Shown: piece by piece, positions 1 to 6,597 of the stretch
How positions within the stretch are numbered: the first letter of the stretch is position 1
Layout: each line of letters starts with the position of its first letter
Source: an uncultured Blautia sp.
GTDB taxonomy: Bacteria > Bacillota > Clostridia > Lachnospirales > Lachnospiraceae
DNA length: 7,123 nt
Assembly (NCBI GenBank): GCA_900551465.1
Contig: URWL01000097.1
Span: 1-7,123, forward strand
Reading direction: 5' to 3'
Notes under the pieces: generated by a model
What the model was told of the DNA's origin: nothing
What the model saw: the letters and a program-made list of their open reading frames with translations, nothing else
Databases searched by the model: none
Position numbers and translations under genes: made by a program

Positions 1-630
1 CACCTTCACACCCTGAGAACGGAGGCTTTCGCAAATATCCTCCACTGAATTCAAATATGTACGGCAGCGGACAGTTAATGGTTTTTCCTCCAGAAAATCT
101 CTCAAGATCTTTTCTGTTGTCTCTTCTCCATATATCTCCATCCACCGCAGGATCAGCGGCTCCGGCATAGAATATCTCACAGAAAGATATCTGACCAGAT
201 CTTTTTCTCTTGACGGCAGTTCCAGCTGATCCTTATTTCTCGCAATCGCCCTCAGCACTCCGTTCACAAAAGGTTTCAGATTATAAAATCCTTTCTTCTG
301 TGCCAGCTTCACTGCCTCGTTGCATACTGCGCTGTCCGGTACACGATCCATAAAATTCATCTGGTATACCGCGCTTCTAAGTATTTCCCGAATAGGCGGC
401 TTCATCTTGTCCACCGTAATCTTAGAAAAAGAATCGATCATATAATCAATATAAATCCTGTACTCCAGAGTTCCCTCACATACTCTTGTTACAAAAGCTC
501 TTTCCTGCTTAGGCAGAAACTGATATTTGGACAAGGCATTTCTCACAGCAATATGGCTGTGCTCGCCTTCCTCATTAATCTGGAGAAGGATCTCCAGAAT
601 CATTTCTCTTGTGTTGATACCGCTAGTCAT
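1..630 (-). CDS. rsmB: 16S rRNA (cytosine-967-C5)-methyltransferase RsmB, N-terminal part (3' end outside window)
   Basis: My translation from the ATG at 630-628 stays open for 210 codons to base 1, so the gene is cut by the window edge. The product starts MTSGINTREMILEILLQINE. It has the all-helical NusB-like RNA-binding domain of RsmB/Sun: the stretch after residue 20 resembles 'hSHIAVRNALSKYQFLPKQERAF', then 'VCEGTLEYRIYIDYMID', 'IREILRSAVYQMNFMDRVP' and 'NEAVKLAQKKG..NLKPFVNGVLRAI' at about residues 114-138. From about 155 the 'SVRYSMPEPLILRWMEIYGEE' segment matches the linker to the catalytic domain. Family members are about 430-450 residues, so roughly half is visible. The SAM-binding Rossmann domain and catalytic cysteines are not in view. 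Known family role: SAM-dependent m5C methylation of C967 (E. coli numbering) in 16S rRNA. The start overlaps the end of the upstream peptidase gene by 8 nt, and a strong AGGAGG lies 11 nt before the ATG. NusB itself is excluded because the frame continues past NusB length with RsmB-type linker sequence. Confidence 0.93.
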   Translation of the reverse strand, partial: MTSGINTREMILEILLQINEEGEHSHIAVRNALSKYQFLPKQERAFVTRVCEGTLEYRIYIDYMIDSFSKITVDKMKPPIREILRSAVYQMNFMDRVPDSAVCNEAVKLAQKKGFYNLKPFVNGVLRAIARNKDQLELPSREKDLVRYLSVRYSMPEPLILRWMEIYGEETTEKILRDFLEEKPLTVRCRTYLNSVEDICESLRSQGVKV

Positions 631-1327
631 CGTTTCTTCTTCCTCCTGCAAGTATCAAAAGTCTCAGAAGCTGCAGAATCGATCCGGCAAGCGCTGCCAC
701 ATAAGTCATCGCTGCTGCAGTCAGAACCTTTCTCGCTCCCTTGTTTTCATCTCTTCCCAGGATTCCTGTTGTTTCCAGCATATGAAGTGCTCTGGATGAT
801 GCGTTGATCTCCACCGGGAGCGTTACCAGCTGAAACAGCACAGCTAAAGAAAAAAGAACGATTCCGGCTGTGATCAGCGGTCTTGCACTCATAACAAGCC
901 CCAGAAAGAAAATCGGCCATGACAAAGTACTTCCCAGATTTGCCGCCGGAACAATCGCACTTCTGATCTCCAGCGGAGCATAGTGGATTGCATGCTGAAT
1001 AGCATGGCCGCATTCATGCGCCGCAACTCCGACAGCCGCCAGAGAGGTCTGTCCGTAAATATCCTGTGAAAGATTTACTGTTTTGGTCCTTGGATCATAA
1101 TGATCTGTAAGACTTCCGGGAACAGCCCTTACTTGAACGTCTGTGATTCCGGCTGCCTGAAGGATCCTTCTCGCCGCCTGTTCTCCGGTAAGCCCGGAAG
1201 CGCTCCTGACGGTTCTGTACTTTGCAAACGTACTTCTAAGCTTTGCAGAAGCCAACAATGAGAGAAGCATTCCCAGAATCAATAATATATATGTTCTGTC
1301 AAAACCATAAAATCCATATCCGTACAT
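623..1327 (-). CDS. Membrane zinc metallopeptidase, YugP family (Zn_peptidase_2)
   Basis: A 234-residue protein matching the YugP/Zn_peptidase_2 family. The zinc-peptidase motif HECGH is at residues 104-108 (HExxH, with E105 the likely catalytic base), directly after the typical 'VNLSQDIYGQTSLAAVGVAAHE' lead-in (residues 84-105). The later 'LPVEINAS' (170-177) is the family's conserved acidic segment, and E173 is a candidate third zinc ligand. A hydrophobic segment sits at about residues 11-27. Three more lie at about 128-146, 150-170 and 205-227, so this is an integral membrane protein with its active site near the membrane. The natural substrate of the family is not established to my knowledge. 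It sits 4 nt after fmt, with its ribosome binding site inside fmt, and overlaps rsmB by 8 nt, so it is part of the operon. B. subtilis has the core priA-def-fmt-rsmB order without this gene, as I recall. The presence of the gene and family is very likely; the biological role is unknown. Confidence 0.92.
   Translation of the reverse strand: MYGYGFYGFDRTYILLILGMLLSLLASAKLRSTFAKYRTVRSASGLTGEQAARRILQAAGITDVQVRAVPGSLTDHYDPRTKTVNLSQDIYGQTSLAAVGVAAHECGHAIQHAIHYAPLEIRSAIVPAANLGSTLSWPIFFLGLVMSARPLITAGIVLFSLAVLFQLVTLPVEINASSRALHMLETTGILGRDENKGARKVLTAAAMTYVAALAGSILQLLRLLILAGGRRNDD
642..647 (-). promoter_or_regulatory. Ribosome binding site of rsmB, inside the upstream gene
   Basis: On the minus strand this reads AGGAGG, 11 nt before the rsmB ATG (630-628). 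It lies within the last codons of the metallopeptidase gene. The strong site supports this start even though it overlaps the upstream stop codon (TAG at 625-623). The long spacer is slightly unusual. Confidence 0.75.
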
Positions 1328-1331
1328 TCTG

Positions 1332-2279
1332 TCACTCCTTATGATCTTTCAGCATTGTTCCTGTTTCGATAGGATATCCGCGAAGAAAAGCAGCTGCATC
1401 CATACGTTTTTTTCCTTCAAGCTGTATTTCTTTCAGTATAAGACTGTCCTGTCCGCAGGTTACATGGATTCCTTCTTTATCTGTTCCTGTAACTGTGCCC
1501 GGCTCTTCCTGTCCGGAGGCCTTCTGTTCTACTGCTGCTTTCCATACCTTTAAGGATTTTCCATTAAGGAAAGTATATGCACTTGGCCATGGATCCATAC
1601 CTCTGATAAGACGCTCCAGCTCTTCTGCATTTTTATGGAAGTCAAGAAGTCCCATCTGTTTTGTGATCATTCCTGCATAGGGTGTGGGACTTTCCTCCGG
1701 CTGCGGCTCATAAACTGCTGTTCTGTCAAAAATAGAAGGAAGCGTTTTTACGAGAAGTCCTGCTCCCAAATCTGCAAGCCTGTCAAAAAGGCTGCCTCCT
1801 GTCTCATCTTTTGTCAGTAAAACGGATGCCTGTGAAATCATATCTCCTGTATCAAGACCAGTCCCCATTTTCATGATCGTAACTCCGGCTTCCTTATCCC
1901 CATTGATCACAGCCTGCTGAATAGGCGCTGCTCCTCTGTATTTAGGAAGGAGAGATGCGTGAATATTGATACAGCCAAATTTCGGCATATCCAGGATCTC
2001 TTTGGGAATGATCTGCCCAAAAGCTGCCACAATAATGATATCTGGTCCAATTTCTTTTAAAGTTTCTACAAATTCCGGTTCCCGGACTTTCCTGGGCTGA
2101 TAAACAGGAATTCCATGTTTCAGCGCCTCTTCTTTAACCGGAGTCGGGACAAGCGTTTTTCCTCTCCCCTTTGGTTTATCCGGCTGTGTGACCACGCCAG
2201 CCACTTCATATCCTGCATCCACCAGGGCTGCTAGAGCCGGAACTGCAAAGTCCGGTGTTCCCATATAAACAATTTTCAT
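1332..2279 (-). CDS. fmt: Methionyl-tRNA(fMet) formyltransferase
   Basis: A 315-residue cytosolic enzyme of normal family length. It transfers a formyl group from 10-formyl-tetrahydrofolate to the amino group of Met on the initiator tRNA. The N-terminal formyltransferase (Rossmann-like) domain covers about residues 1-180. It opens with MKIVYMGTPDFAVPALAALV and has the basic loop 'QPDKPKGRGKTLVPTPVK' (32-49) that contacts the tRNA acceptor stem. The catalytic triad is visible as N105 and H107 in 'INIHASLLPKYRGAAPIQQA', and D143 in 'MGTGLDTGDM'. The C-terminal OB-fold domain follows from about 205 and includes the family motif 'RGMDPWPSAYT' (226-236). The gene begins 5 nt after def. Pairing of def and fmt is typical: one adds the formyl group and the other removes it from nascent proteins. 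All key residues are present, so I expect a functional enzyme. Confidence 0.98.
   Translation of the reverse strand: MKIVYMGTPDFAVPALAALVDAGYEVAGVVTQPDKPKGRGKTLVPTPVKEEALKHGIPVYQPRKVREPEFVETLKEIGPDIIIVAAFGQIIPKEILDMPKFGCINIHASLLPKYRGAAPIQQAVINGDKEAGVTIMKMGTGLDTGDMISQASVLLTKDETGGSLFDRLADLGAGLLVKTLPSIFDRTAVYEPQPEESPTPYAGMITKQMGLLDFHKNAEELERLIRGMDPWPSAYTFLNGKSLKVWKAAVEQKASGQEEPGTVTGTDKEGIHVTCGQDSLILKEIQLEGKKRMDAAAFLRGYPIETGTMLKDHKE
1335..1340 (-). promoter_or_regulatory. Ribosome binding site of the YugP-type peptidase gene, inside the fmt 3' end
   Basis: The minus strand reads AAGGAG with a 7-nt spacer to the ATG at 1327-1325. The site lies in the last codons of fmt, just before its TGA stop (1334-1332). 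It fixes the start codon and suggests translational coupling. Confidence 0.85.
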
Positions 2280-2284
2280 TTTTC

Positions 2285-2761
2285 TTATACCTCGTCATCA
2301 TCATATACAGTTCTGTGAAGCTCTCCCTCTACCAGATCTGTATACATTTTTCCATCCAGATGGTCAATTTCATGGCAGAAAGCTCTTGCGAGAAGTTCTG
2401 TCCCTTCATAGATCACTTCTTCCATGTTCTCATCCAGAGCTTTCACCTTTACATAATTTGGTCTTGTTACCTGTCCTGCCATTCCAGGAACACTAAGACA
2501 GCCTTCATCTCCGGTCTGCTCTCCGGAAGTTTCCAGAATTTCAGGATTGATCAATACGATAGGTCCGTCGCCTACATCAATGGTCACAAGTCTTTTTAAA
2601 ATTCCCACCTGAGGAGCAGCCAATCCCACTCCCATAGATTCATACATAGTGTCCAGCATGTCAAAGATCAGTGTACGGAGCTTCTGATTCATCTCTGTAA
2701 CTGGTCTGCTGACCTTTCTTAATACAGGATCTCCCTCAGTTCTTATTGTTCTCAGTGCCAT
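2285..2761 (-). CDS. def: Peptide deformylase
   Basis: A 158-residue metalloenzyme that removes the N-formyl group from nascent proteins at the ribosome exit. All three signature motifs are present and in order. Motif I is GVGLAAPQVG at residues 44-53, with Q51 as the oxyanion-hole glutamine. Motif II is EGCLS at 86-90, where C88 is a metal ligand. Motif III is HEIDH at 130-134, with H130 and H134 as metal ligands and E131 as the catalytic acid/base. Length and the absence of a long insertion fit a bacterial type I-like enzyme. The acidic tail ends in DDDEV. The ATG at 2761-2759 is preceded by a strong ribosome binding site, and the gap from priA is only 26 nt. The gene directly precedes fmt, as in many bacteria. 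Confidence 0.98.
   Translation of the reverse strand: MALRTIRTEGDPVLRKVSRPVTEMNQKLRTLIFDMLDTMYESMGVGLAAPQVGILKRLVTIDVGDGPIVLINPEILETSGEQTGDEGCLSVPGMAGQVTRPNYVKVKALDENMEEVIYEGTELLARAFCHEIDHLDGKMYTDLVEGELHRTVYDDDEV
2289..2293 (-). promoter_or_regulatory. Ribosome binding site of fmt, inside the def 3' end
   Basis: The minus strand reads GAGGT, 9 nt before the fmt ATG (2279-2277) and within the last codons of def (stop TAA at 2287-2285). This is a moderate match to the anti-Shine-Dalgarno sequence. With a 5-nt intergenic gap, coupled translation with def is likely. Confidence 0.6.
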
Positions 2762-2768
2762 AATTTTT

Positions 2769-2774
2769 CTCCTT
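2769..2774 (-). promoter_or_regulatory. Ribosome binding site of def
   Basis: The minus strand reads AAGGAG with a 7-nt A/T-rich spacer before the def ATG. It lies in the 26-nt gap after the priA stop (TGA at 2790-2788) and fixes the start at 2761. Confidence 0.85.
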
Positions 2775-2787
2775 TTTTATGTAGTTA

Positions 2788-5007
2788 TCATTGGTAATCA
2801 AACATAATATATAATTTCCGGAAACCGGAATTAATTTCAATATATTTTCCTATTTTATCTTTCATATCCATCAGAACTTTTTCTTCTGCATGCTTCATAT
2901 AAAGAACTTTACGGTATACATCATTCACTTTTCCTACCGAAGCCCATGCAGGTCCTATAATATGCAGTTCTTTCCCGGGGCTTATCCTTTCTGCAAATTT
3001 TCTGAGAAACTCCATTCCTTTTTCCAGAAGCTCCTCATCCTGACCGCTTGCAAGAATGGAAAGCATATGCGCTGCCGGAGGGTAATCCAACAGCATACGA
3101 TAGCTCATCTCTTCCTGATAAAACCTCTGATAATCCTGGGCTGCCGCCGCCTGTATGCTGTAATGCTCCGGATGATATGTCTGTATAAAAGCTTCCCCCG
3201 CCTTGCGCCCTCTTCCGGAACGTCCCACCGCCTGGGTCAAAAGCTGAAATGTTCTTTCTCCGCATCGATAATCTGCCATATTCAGGGAAAGATCTGCTGC
3301 AACAGCTCCCACCAGGGTCACTTCCGGAAAATCATGACCTTTTACGATCATCTGGGTACCTACAAGAATATCTGCTTCATGAGCTGCAAAAGAGGCCAGA
3401 ATTTCCTCATAGCTGCCTTTTGTTCTTGTGGTATCATAATCCATTCTAAGAATCCTGGCTTCCGGAAATGTCTTTTTGAGAACCTGTTCGATCTGCTGAG
3501 TACCTGCCTTAAACCCTCCAATATATGGCGAGCCGCAGGATGGGCAGATATCCGCTTTCGGACGTTGATAGCCGCAGTAATGACAGATCATTTTTCCATT
3601 GTTATGCTCCGAAAGAGCCACATCACAATGAGGACACTTCAATACTTCCCCACAGGAACGGCAGGATACAAATCCGGCATAGCCTCTGCGATTTAAAAAC
3701 AGCATGGTCTGTTCTCCGGCTTTCAGTCTTTCCCCAATAGCCTCAGTAAGCTTTCTGCTGAGGACAGAACGATTTCCTGCCTTTAATTCTTCCCGTAAAT
3801 CTATAATCGATACACCGGGAAGAGGACGATCTTCAAATCTTGCATTCATTTTTACAAGTGCAAACTCTCCGGACACAGCTTTTGTATAGGCTTCCAGAGA
3901 AGGAGTGGCAGATCCCAGAACCACTTTTGCCCCCTCCATGCAGGCACGCTGCACAGCTGTTTCACGGGCATGATATCTGGGACTGCTTTCACTTTTGTAT
4001 GTCTGCTCATGCTCTTCATCAATAATAATCAGACCCAGTCTGGAAAAAGGTGTAAAAAGAGCGGATCGAGGTCCTACCATGATCTGAATTTCACCTCGCC
4101 GGGCTCTTTTAAACTGATCATACCTCTCCCCCTGAGAAAGGCGGGAGTTCAATACGGAAACCTTATCTCCAAACCATCCATAAAACCGTCTTACGGTCTG
4201 GTAAGTCAGGGCAATTTCCGGAATCAGCATGATCACCTGTCTGCCCTCCCCGATGACCTGTTCAATAAGTTTCATATAGACCTGTGTTTTTCCACTTCCC
4301 GTAACTCCATGAAGAACAACAGGACGGGGCTTCGGCTTTTTCCATTCCTGCTGAATCTCTTCCAGAGCTTTTTTCTGTACAGGACTGAGCACCGACATCT
4401 GTTCTCTTGGAATGCTGTCCCCTTTTACCGGCATACGGCATACCTCATCCTGCTCTATACGAAGAACTCCCTGTTCAGTCAAAGGCTTCAGCACTGAAGA
4501 CGATATCTTCAATTCTGCACAGGCCTGTGTGTAATCCAGCGGATTTTTTTCCAGAAGAGCACGGATCACTCTTGCTCTTGCCCTGCATCTTCCGGCTTCC
4601 AGCGTCCCTGCCAGTTCTTCCGCCTCTTTTCTGTCTATATTCAGATATAAAAATCTTTTTTCCTTTGCCTTTATCTTTTCCCGCATGGGAATAACTGTCT
4701 TTAAGCACTGTGCCATAGTGGCTCCGTATCTGCTGCTCATCCATGCAGCCAGCGATACAAGGCGTGCTTCTGTGGTCTCCTCACTGCTTATAAGTCTCAG
4801 CAAAGATTTCATCTTTTCCGAAGAAACTTTCGGTTTTTCTGAAAGTCCGGTAACGTAACCTTTCCGTTCACAGTTTCCATTTCCAAAAGGAATGGCAGCA
4901 ACCATTCCAATGCGGATCTCTCCCTCCAGTTCCCTTGGTACCAGATACTGAAAACTTCGATCCAGTTTTTCATGGGAGATATCCACGATGATATCCGCAT
5001 AAATCAT
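2788..5007 (-). CDS. priA: Primosomal protein N' / replication restart helicase PriA
   Basis: A 739-residue superfamily 2 DNA helicase that recognises stalled forks and reloads the replisome. The N-terminal 3'-end-binding domain (about 1-105) has 'YADIIVDISHEKLDRSFQYL' and 'GMVAAIPFG'. A winged-helix region follows at about 140-200. The helicase core has Walker A GVTGSGKT at 234-241, DEEH at 330-333 with 'SPRYHARE' after it, and GSATPS at 365-370. It also has 'LFLNRRGYAGF' at 436-446, 'VGTQMIVKGHDFP' at 549-561 and 'QAVGRSGRG' at 592-600. Eight zinc-binding cysteines interrupt the core at C449, C452, C458, C461, C475, C478, C488 and C491, the hallmark that separates PriA from other helicases. 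I chose the ATG at 5007-5005 over an upstream in-frame TTG at 5052, because the family aligns from 'MIYADI' and the TTG start would overlap the upstream stop. The ribosome binding site is weak (GAGAG/GGAAG-like within 5012-5026). No key residue is missing. Confidence 0.97.
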   Translation of the reverse strand: MIYADIIVDISHEKLDRSFQYLVPRELEGEIRIGMVAAIPFGNGNCERKGYVTGLSEKPKVSSEKMKSLLRLISSEETTEARLVSLAAWMSSRYGATMAQCLKTVIPMREKIKAKEKRFLYLNIDRKEAEELAGTLEAGRCRARARVIRALLEKNPLDYTQACAELKISSSVLKPLTEQGVLRIEQDEVCRMPVKGDSIPREQMSVLSPVQKKALEEIQQEWKKPKPRPVVLHGVTGSGKTQVYMKLIEQVIGEGRQVIMLIPEIALTYQTVRRFYGWFGDKVSVLNSRLSQGERYDQFKRARRGEIQIMVGPRSALFTPFSRLGLIIIDEEHEQTYKSESSPRYHARETAVQRACMEGAKVVLGSATPSLEAYTKAVSGEFALVKMNARFEDRPLPGVSIIDLREELKAGNRSVLSRKLTEAIGERLKAGEQTMLFLNRRGYAGFVSCRSCGEVLKCPHCDVALSEHNNGKMICHYCGYQRPKADICPSCGSPYIGGFKAGTQQIEQVLKKTFPEARILRMDYDTTRTKGSYEEILASFAAHEADILVGTQMIVKGHDFPEVTLVGAVAADLSLNMADYRCGERTFQLLTQAVGRSGRGRKAGEAFIQTYHPEHYSIQAAAAQDYQRFYQEEMSYRMLLDYPPAAHMLSILASGQDEELLEKGMEFLRKFAERISPGKELHIIGPAWASVGKVNDVYRKVLYMKHAEEKVLMDMKDKIGKYIEINSGFRKLYIMFDYQ

Positions 5008-5026
5008 GCAAACTCTCTTTCTTCCG

Positions 5027-6496
5027 TCAATTCTGTCTGTTGTCCTCTGCAAGTATCTCTGCGATCAGAACACGTTCATCCATTGGATACTTCTTTCCTT
5101 CGATCTCCTGATAATCTTCATGTCCTTTGCCGGCAAGTACAATGATATCACCTGGCTCTCCATGATGAATGGCATAGGCAATAGCTTCTTTTCTGTCAAT
5201 GATCTCCACATATTTTCCATCTGTTCTGGAAATACCTGTTTTGATATCGTCAATGATCGCCTGAGGATCTTCAAATCTCGGATTATCTGAAGTAATGATC
5301 GTCAGATCCGCAAGCTGTCCTGATACTTCACCCATTTCATACCGACGTGATCTTGCACGGTTTCCTCCGCATCCAAAAAGACATACCAGCCTGTGAGGAT
5401 GATATTCTCTCAGTGTTGTCAGAAGACTTTCCAATGCCATTGCATTGTGTGCATAATCGATCATAAGAGTAAATTCATCAGAAACCTTGACTGTCTCGAT
5501 TCTTCCTTTTACTTTTGCTACTTTAAGGGCACGAATGATATTTTCATGTGAAACCCGAAAATGACGGCAGATTGCAATGGCAGTCAGTGAATTATATATA
5601 CTGAATTTTCCCGGAATATCAATCTCCACCGGAAATTCCAGCAGCCCCTTCAGCTGATAGGAAATACCCAGATAGCCTTTCCCGCCTACCATATGAGCGT
5701 CTTCTGCCCGAAGATCTGCCTGTGATGAAAATCCATAAGTTTCCAGTTCACAGGTATGTCCTTCAATAATCCTGTCAAAGTGCTCATCATCTCTGTTTAC
5801 AATCCCAACTCTGCACTGACGCAGAAGCATGGATTTACAGGAAAGGTAATGATCAAAATCTCTGTGTTCATTAGGTCCGATATGATCAGGCTCAATATTT
5901 GTAAAAATACCATAGTCAAAGACAAATCCCTGGGTTCTGTGGAGCATCAGTCCCTGAGAAGAGACCTCCATAACGACACAGTCACAGCCTGCGTCTGCCA
6001 TCCTGCGGAAATATTCCTGCACCACATAGGACTCCGGAGTTGTATTTGCAGCCGGTATTACCTCGTCTCCTATAATCGCTTCAATGGTACCGATCAGACC
6101 CACTTTATATCCGGCATTTTCCAGAATAGACTTTACCATATAGGTAGTTGTTGTTTTTCCTTTGGTTCCGGTGATTCCAATGGTCTTCAGCTGTTCTGCC
6201 GGATGACCGAAATATGCAGCGGAAATAAATGCCATTGCATAACGTGTATCTTTTACAAGAATCACGGTAACATCCTCAGGTACCTGGACTTCTTCCTCCA
6301 CCACAAGCGTCCTGGCACCTTTGGCGATCACATCCGGGATAAATTTATGTCCGTCCACAACAGCCCCGCGGATGCAGATAAAAAGAGAATCTTCCTGAAC
6401 CTTACGGGAGTCATAGACAACAGTACTCACTTCCTGCTCTGTACTTCCCTGACAGCAGGTGTATTCTAAGCGTTCTAATAATGCTGATACTTTCAT
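5027..6496 (-). CDS. murE: MurE-like Mur ligase (UDP-MurNAc-L-Ala-D-Glu:meso-diaminopimelate ligase family), divergent
   Basis: A 489-residue cytosolic ATP-dependent amide ligase of the MurE family, which adds the third stem-peptide residue to UDP-MurNAc-L-Ala-D-Glu. The N-terminal UDP-binding domain has DSR at 29-31. The central ATPase domain has the P-loop GTKGKTT at 110-116, TTPE at 152-155, EVSS at 177-180 with R187, 'FTN' ending at N200, DH at 204-205, and K221 as the likely carbamylated lysine. The C-terminal domain has DYAH at 347-350, FGCGGNR at 374-380, DNPR at 404-407 and GKGHE at 456-460. DNPR is the known marker for meso-diaminopimelate rather than lysine. Divergent points are SSQG instead of the usual SSH, 'DHIGPNEH' where the family has DHLDYH, and 'DYAHNAMAL' where it has DYAHTPDAL. 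It could therefore be a second MurE paralogue with an altered job rather than the main one. I chose the ATG at 6496-6494 because of its strong ribosome binding site. A longer version from a GTG at 6568 would run into the promoter -10. It is first in the operon, with priA 19 nt downstream. Confidence 0.9.
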   Translation of the reverse strand: MKVSALLERLEYTCCQGSTEQEVSTVVYDSRKVQEDSLFICIRGAVVDGHKFIPDVIAKGARTLVVEEEVQVPEDVTVILVKDTRYAMAFISAAYFGHPAEQLKTIGITGTKGKTTTTYMVKSILENAGYKVGLIGTIEAIIGDEVIPAANTTPESYVVQEYFRRMADAGCDCVVMEVSSQGLMLHRTQGFVFDYGIFTNIEPDHIGPNEHRDFDHYLSCKSMLLRQCRVGIVNRDDEHFDRIIEGHTCELETYGFSSQADLRAEDAHMVGGKGYLGISYQLKGLLEFPVEIDIPGKFSIYNSLTAIAICRHFRVSHENIIRALKVAKVKGRIETVKVSDEFTLMIDYAHNAMALESLLTTLREYHPHRLVCLFGCGGNRARSRRYEMGEVSGQLADLTIITSDNPRFEDPQAIIDDIKTGISRTDGKYVEIIDRKEAIAYAIHHGEPGDIIVLAGKGHEDYQEIEGKKYPMDERVLIAEILAEDNRQN

Positions 6497-6503
6497 TTCT
6501 ATT

Positions 6504-6508
6504 CCTCC
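6504..6508 (-). promoter_or_regulatory. Ribosome binding site of the MurE-like gene
   Basis: The minus strand reads GGAGG (within TTGGAGGAAT), with a 7-nt spacer to the ATG at 6496-6494. It decides the start against the upstream in-frame GTG (6568) and ATG (6541). Confidence 0.88.
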
Positions 6509-6516
6509 AAGAAACA

Positions 6517-6538
6517 TGCGGCAGATTTTCTGCCTGCA
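6517..6538 (-). promoter_or_regulatory. 5'-leader hairpin upstream of the MurE-like gene
   Basis: On the minus strand GGCAGA and TCTGCC form a perfect 6-bp stem around an AAA loop. Beyond a single bulged A, TGC pairs with GCA to extend the stem to 9 bp. The hairpin lies between the predicted transcription start and the ribosome binding site, 8 nt from the latter. It is followed by TGTTTCTT, which is a poor U-tract. It could be an mRNA-stabilising leader stem, a weak attenuator, or the terminator of read-through from the upstream gene. The structure is visible; the role is inference. Confidence 0.5.
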
Positions 6539-6558
6539 CATTTGATATACTCTTTTAT

Positions 6559-6587
6559 AGAATATCACACACAGGTGGCGTTTTCAA
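6559..6587 (-). promoter_or_regulatory. Sigma-A-type promoter of the murE-priA-def-fmt-yugP-rsmB operon
   Basis: On the minus strand the -35 box is TTGAAA (6587-6582), the spacer is exactly 17 bp, and the -10 box is TATTCT (6564-6559). A TG one base upstream of the -10 makes it an extended -10. The expected transcript start is near 6552, giving a leader of about 55 nt. No equally good promoter was seen in the short gaps further down, which fits a single transcript. Confidence 0.75.
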
Positions 6588-6597
6588 TGTTTCGTTT

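Noticed and set aside
527..807. Two plus-strand reading frames over the peptidase/rsmB junction
   Set aside because: They are antisense to rsmB and the metallopeptidase, are rich in Ser/Cys/Leu as expected for shadow frames, and lack recognisable motifs.
2690..2920. Possible internal promoter before def, from A/T-rich sequence at the priA 3' end
   Set aside because: A TTGATT-like -35 and a TACATA-like -10 are visible, but the spacer is only about 12 bp. The 26-nt gap with a strong ribosome binding site is explained by co-transcription.
2788..3050. Unusual C-terminal sequence of PriA ('KVNDVYRKVLYMKH')
   Set aside because: It differs from the E. coli and Bacillus wording at the same place but keeps the same layout and length. 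It looks like normal lineage variation, not a new domain.
2890..3696. A 268-codon plus-strand frame
   Set aside because: It lies wholly antisense to the conserved PriA helicase core and zinc-binding region. It shows no family similarity and no supported start.
5008..5052. Longer PriA starting at a TTG at 5052
   Set aside because: It would overlap the MurE-like gene by 26 nt and add 15 residues with no family support. The ATG at 5007 matches the usual PriA N-terminus.
5756..6469. A 237-codon plus-strand frame
   Set aside because: It is antisense to the conserved P-loop and central domain of the MurE-like gene. Its composition is that of a mirrored coding frame and it has no known motif.
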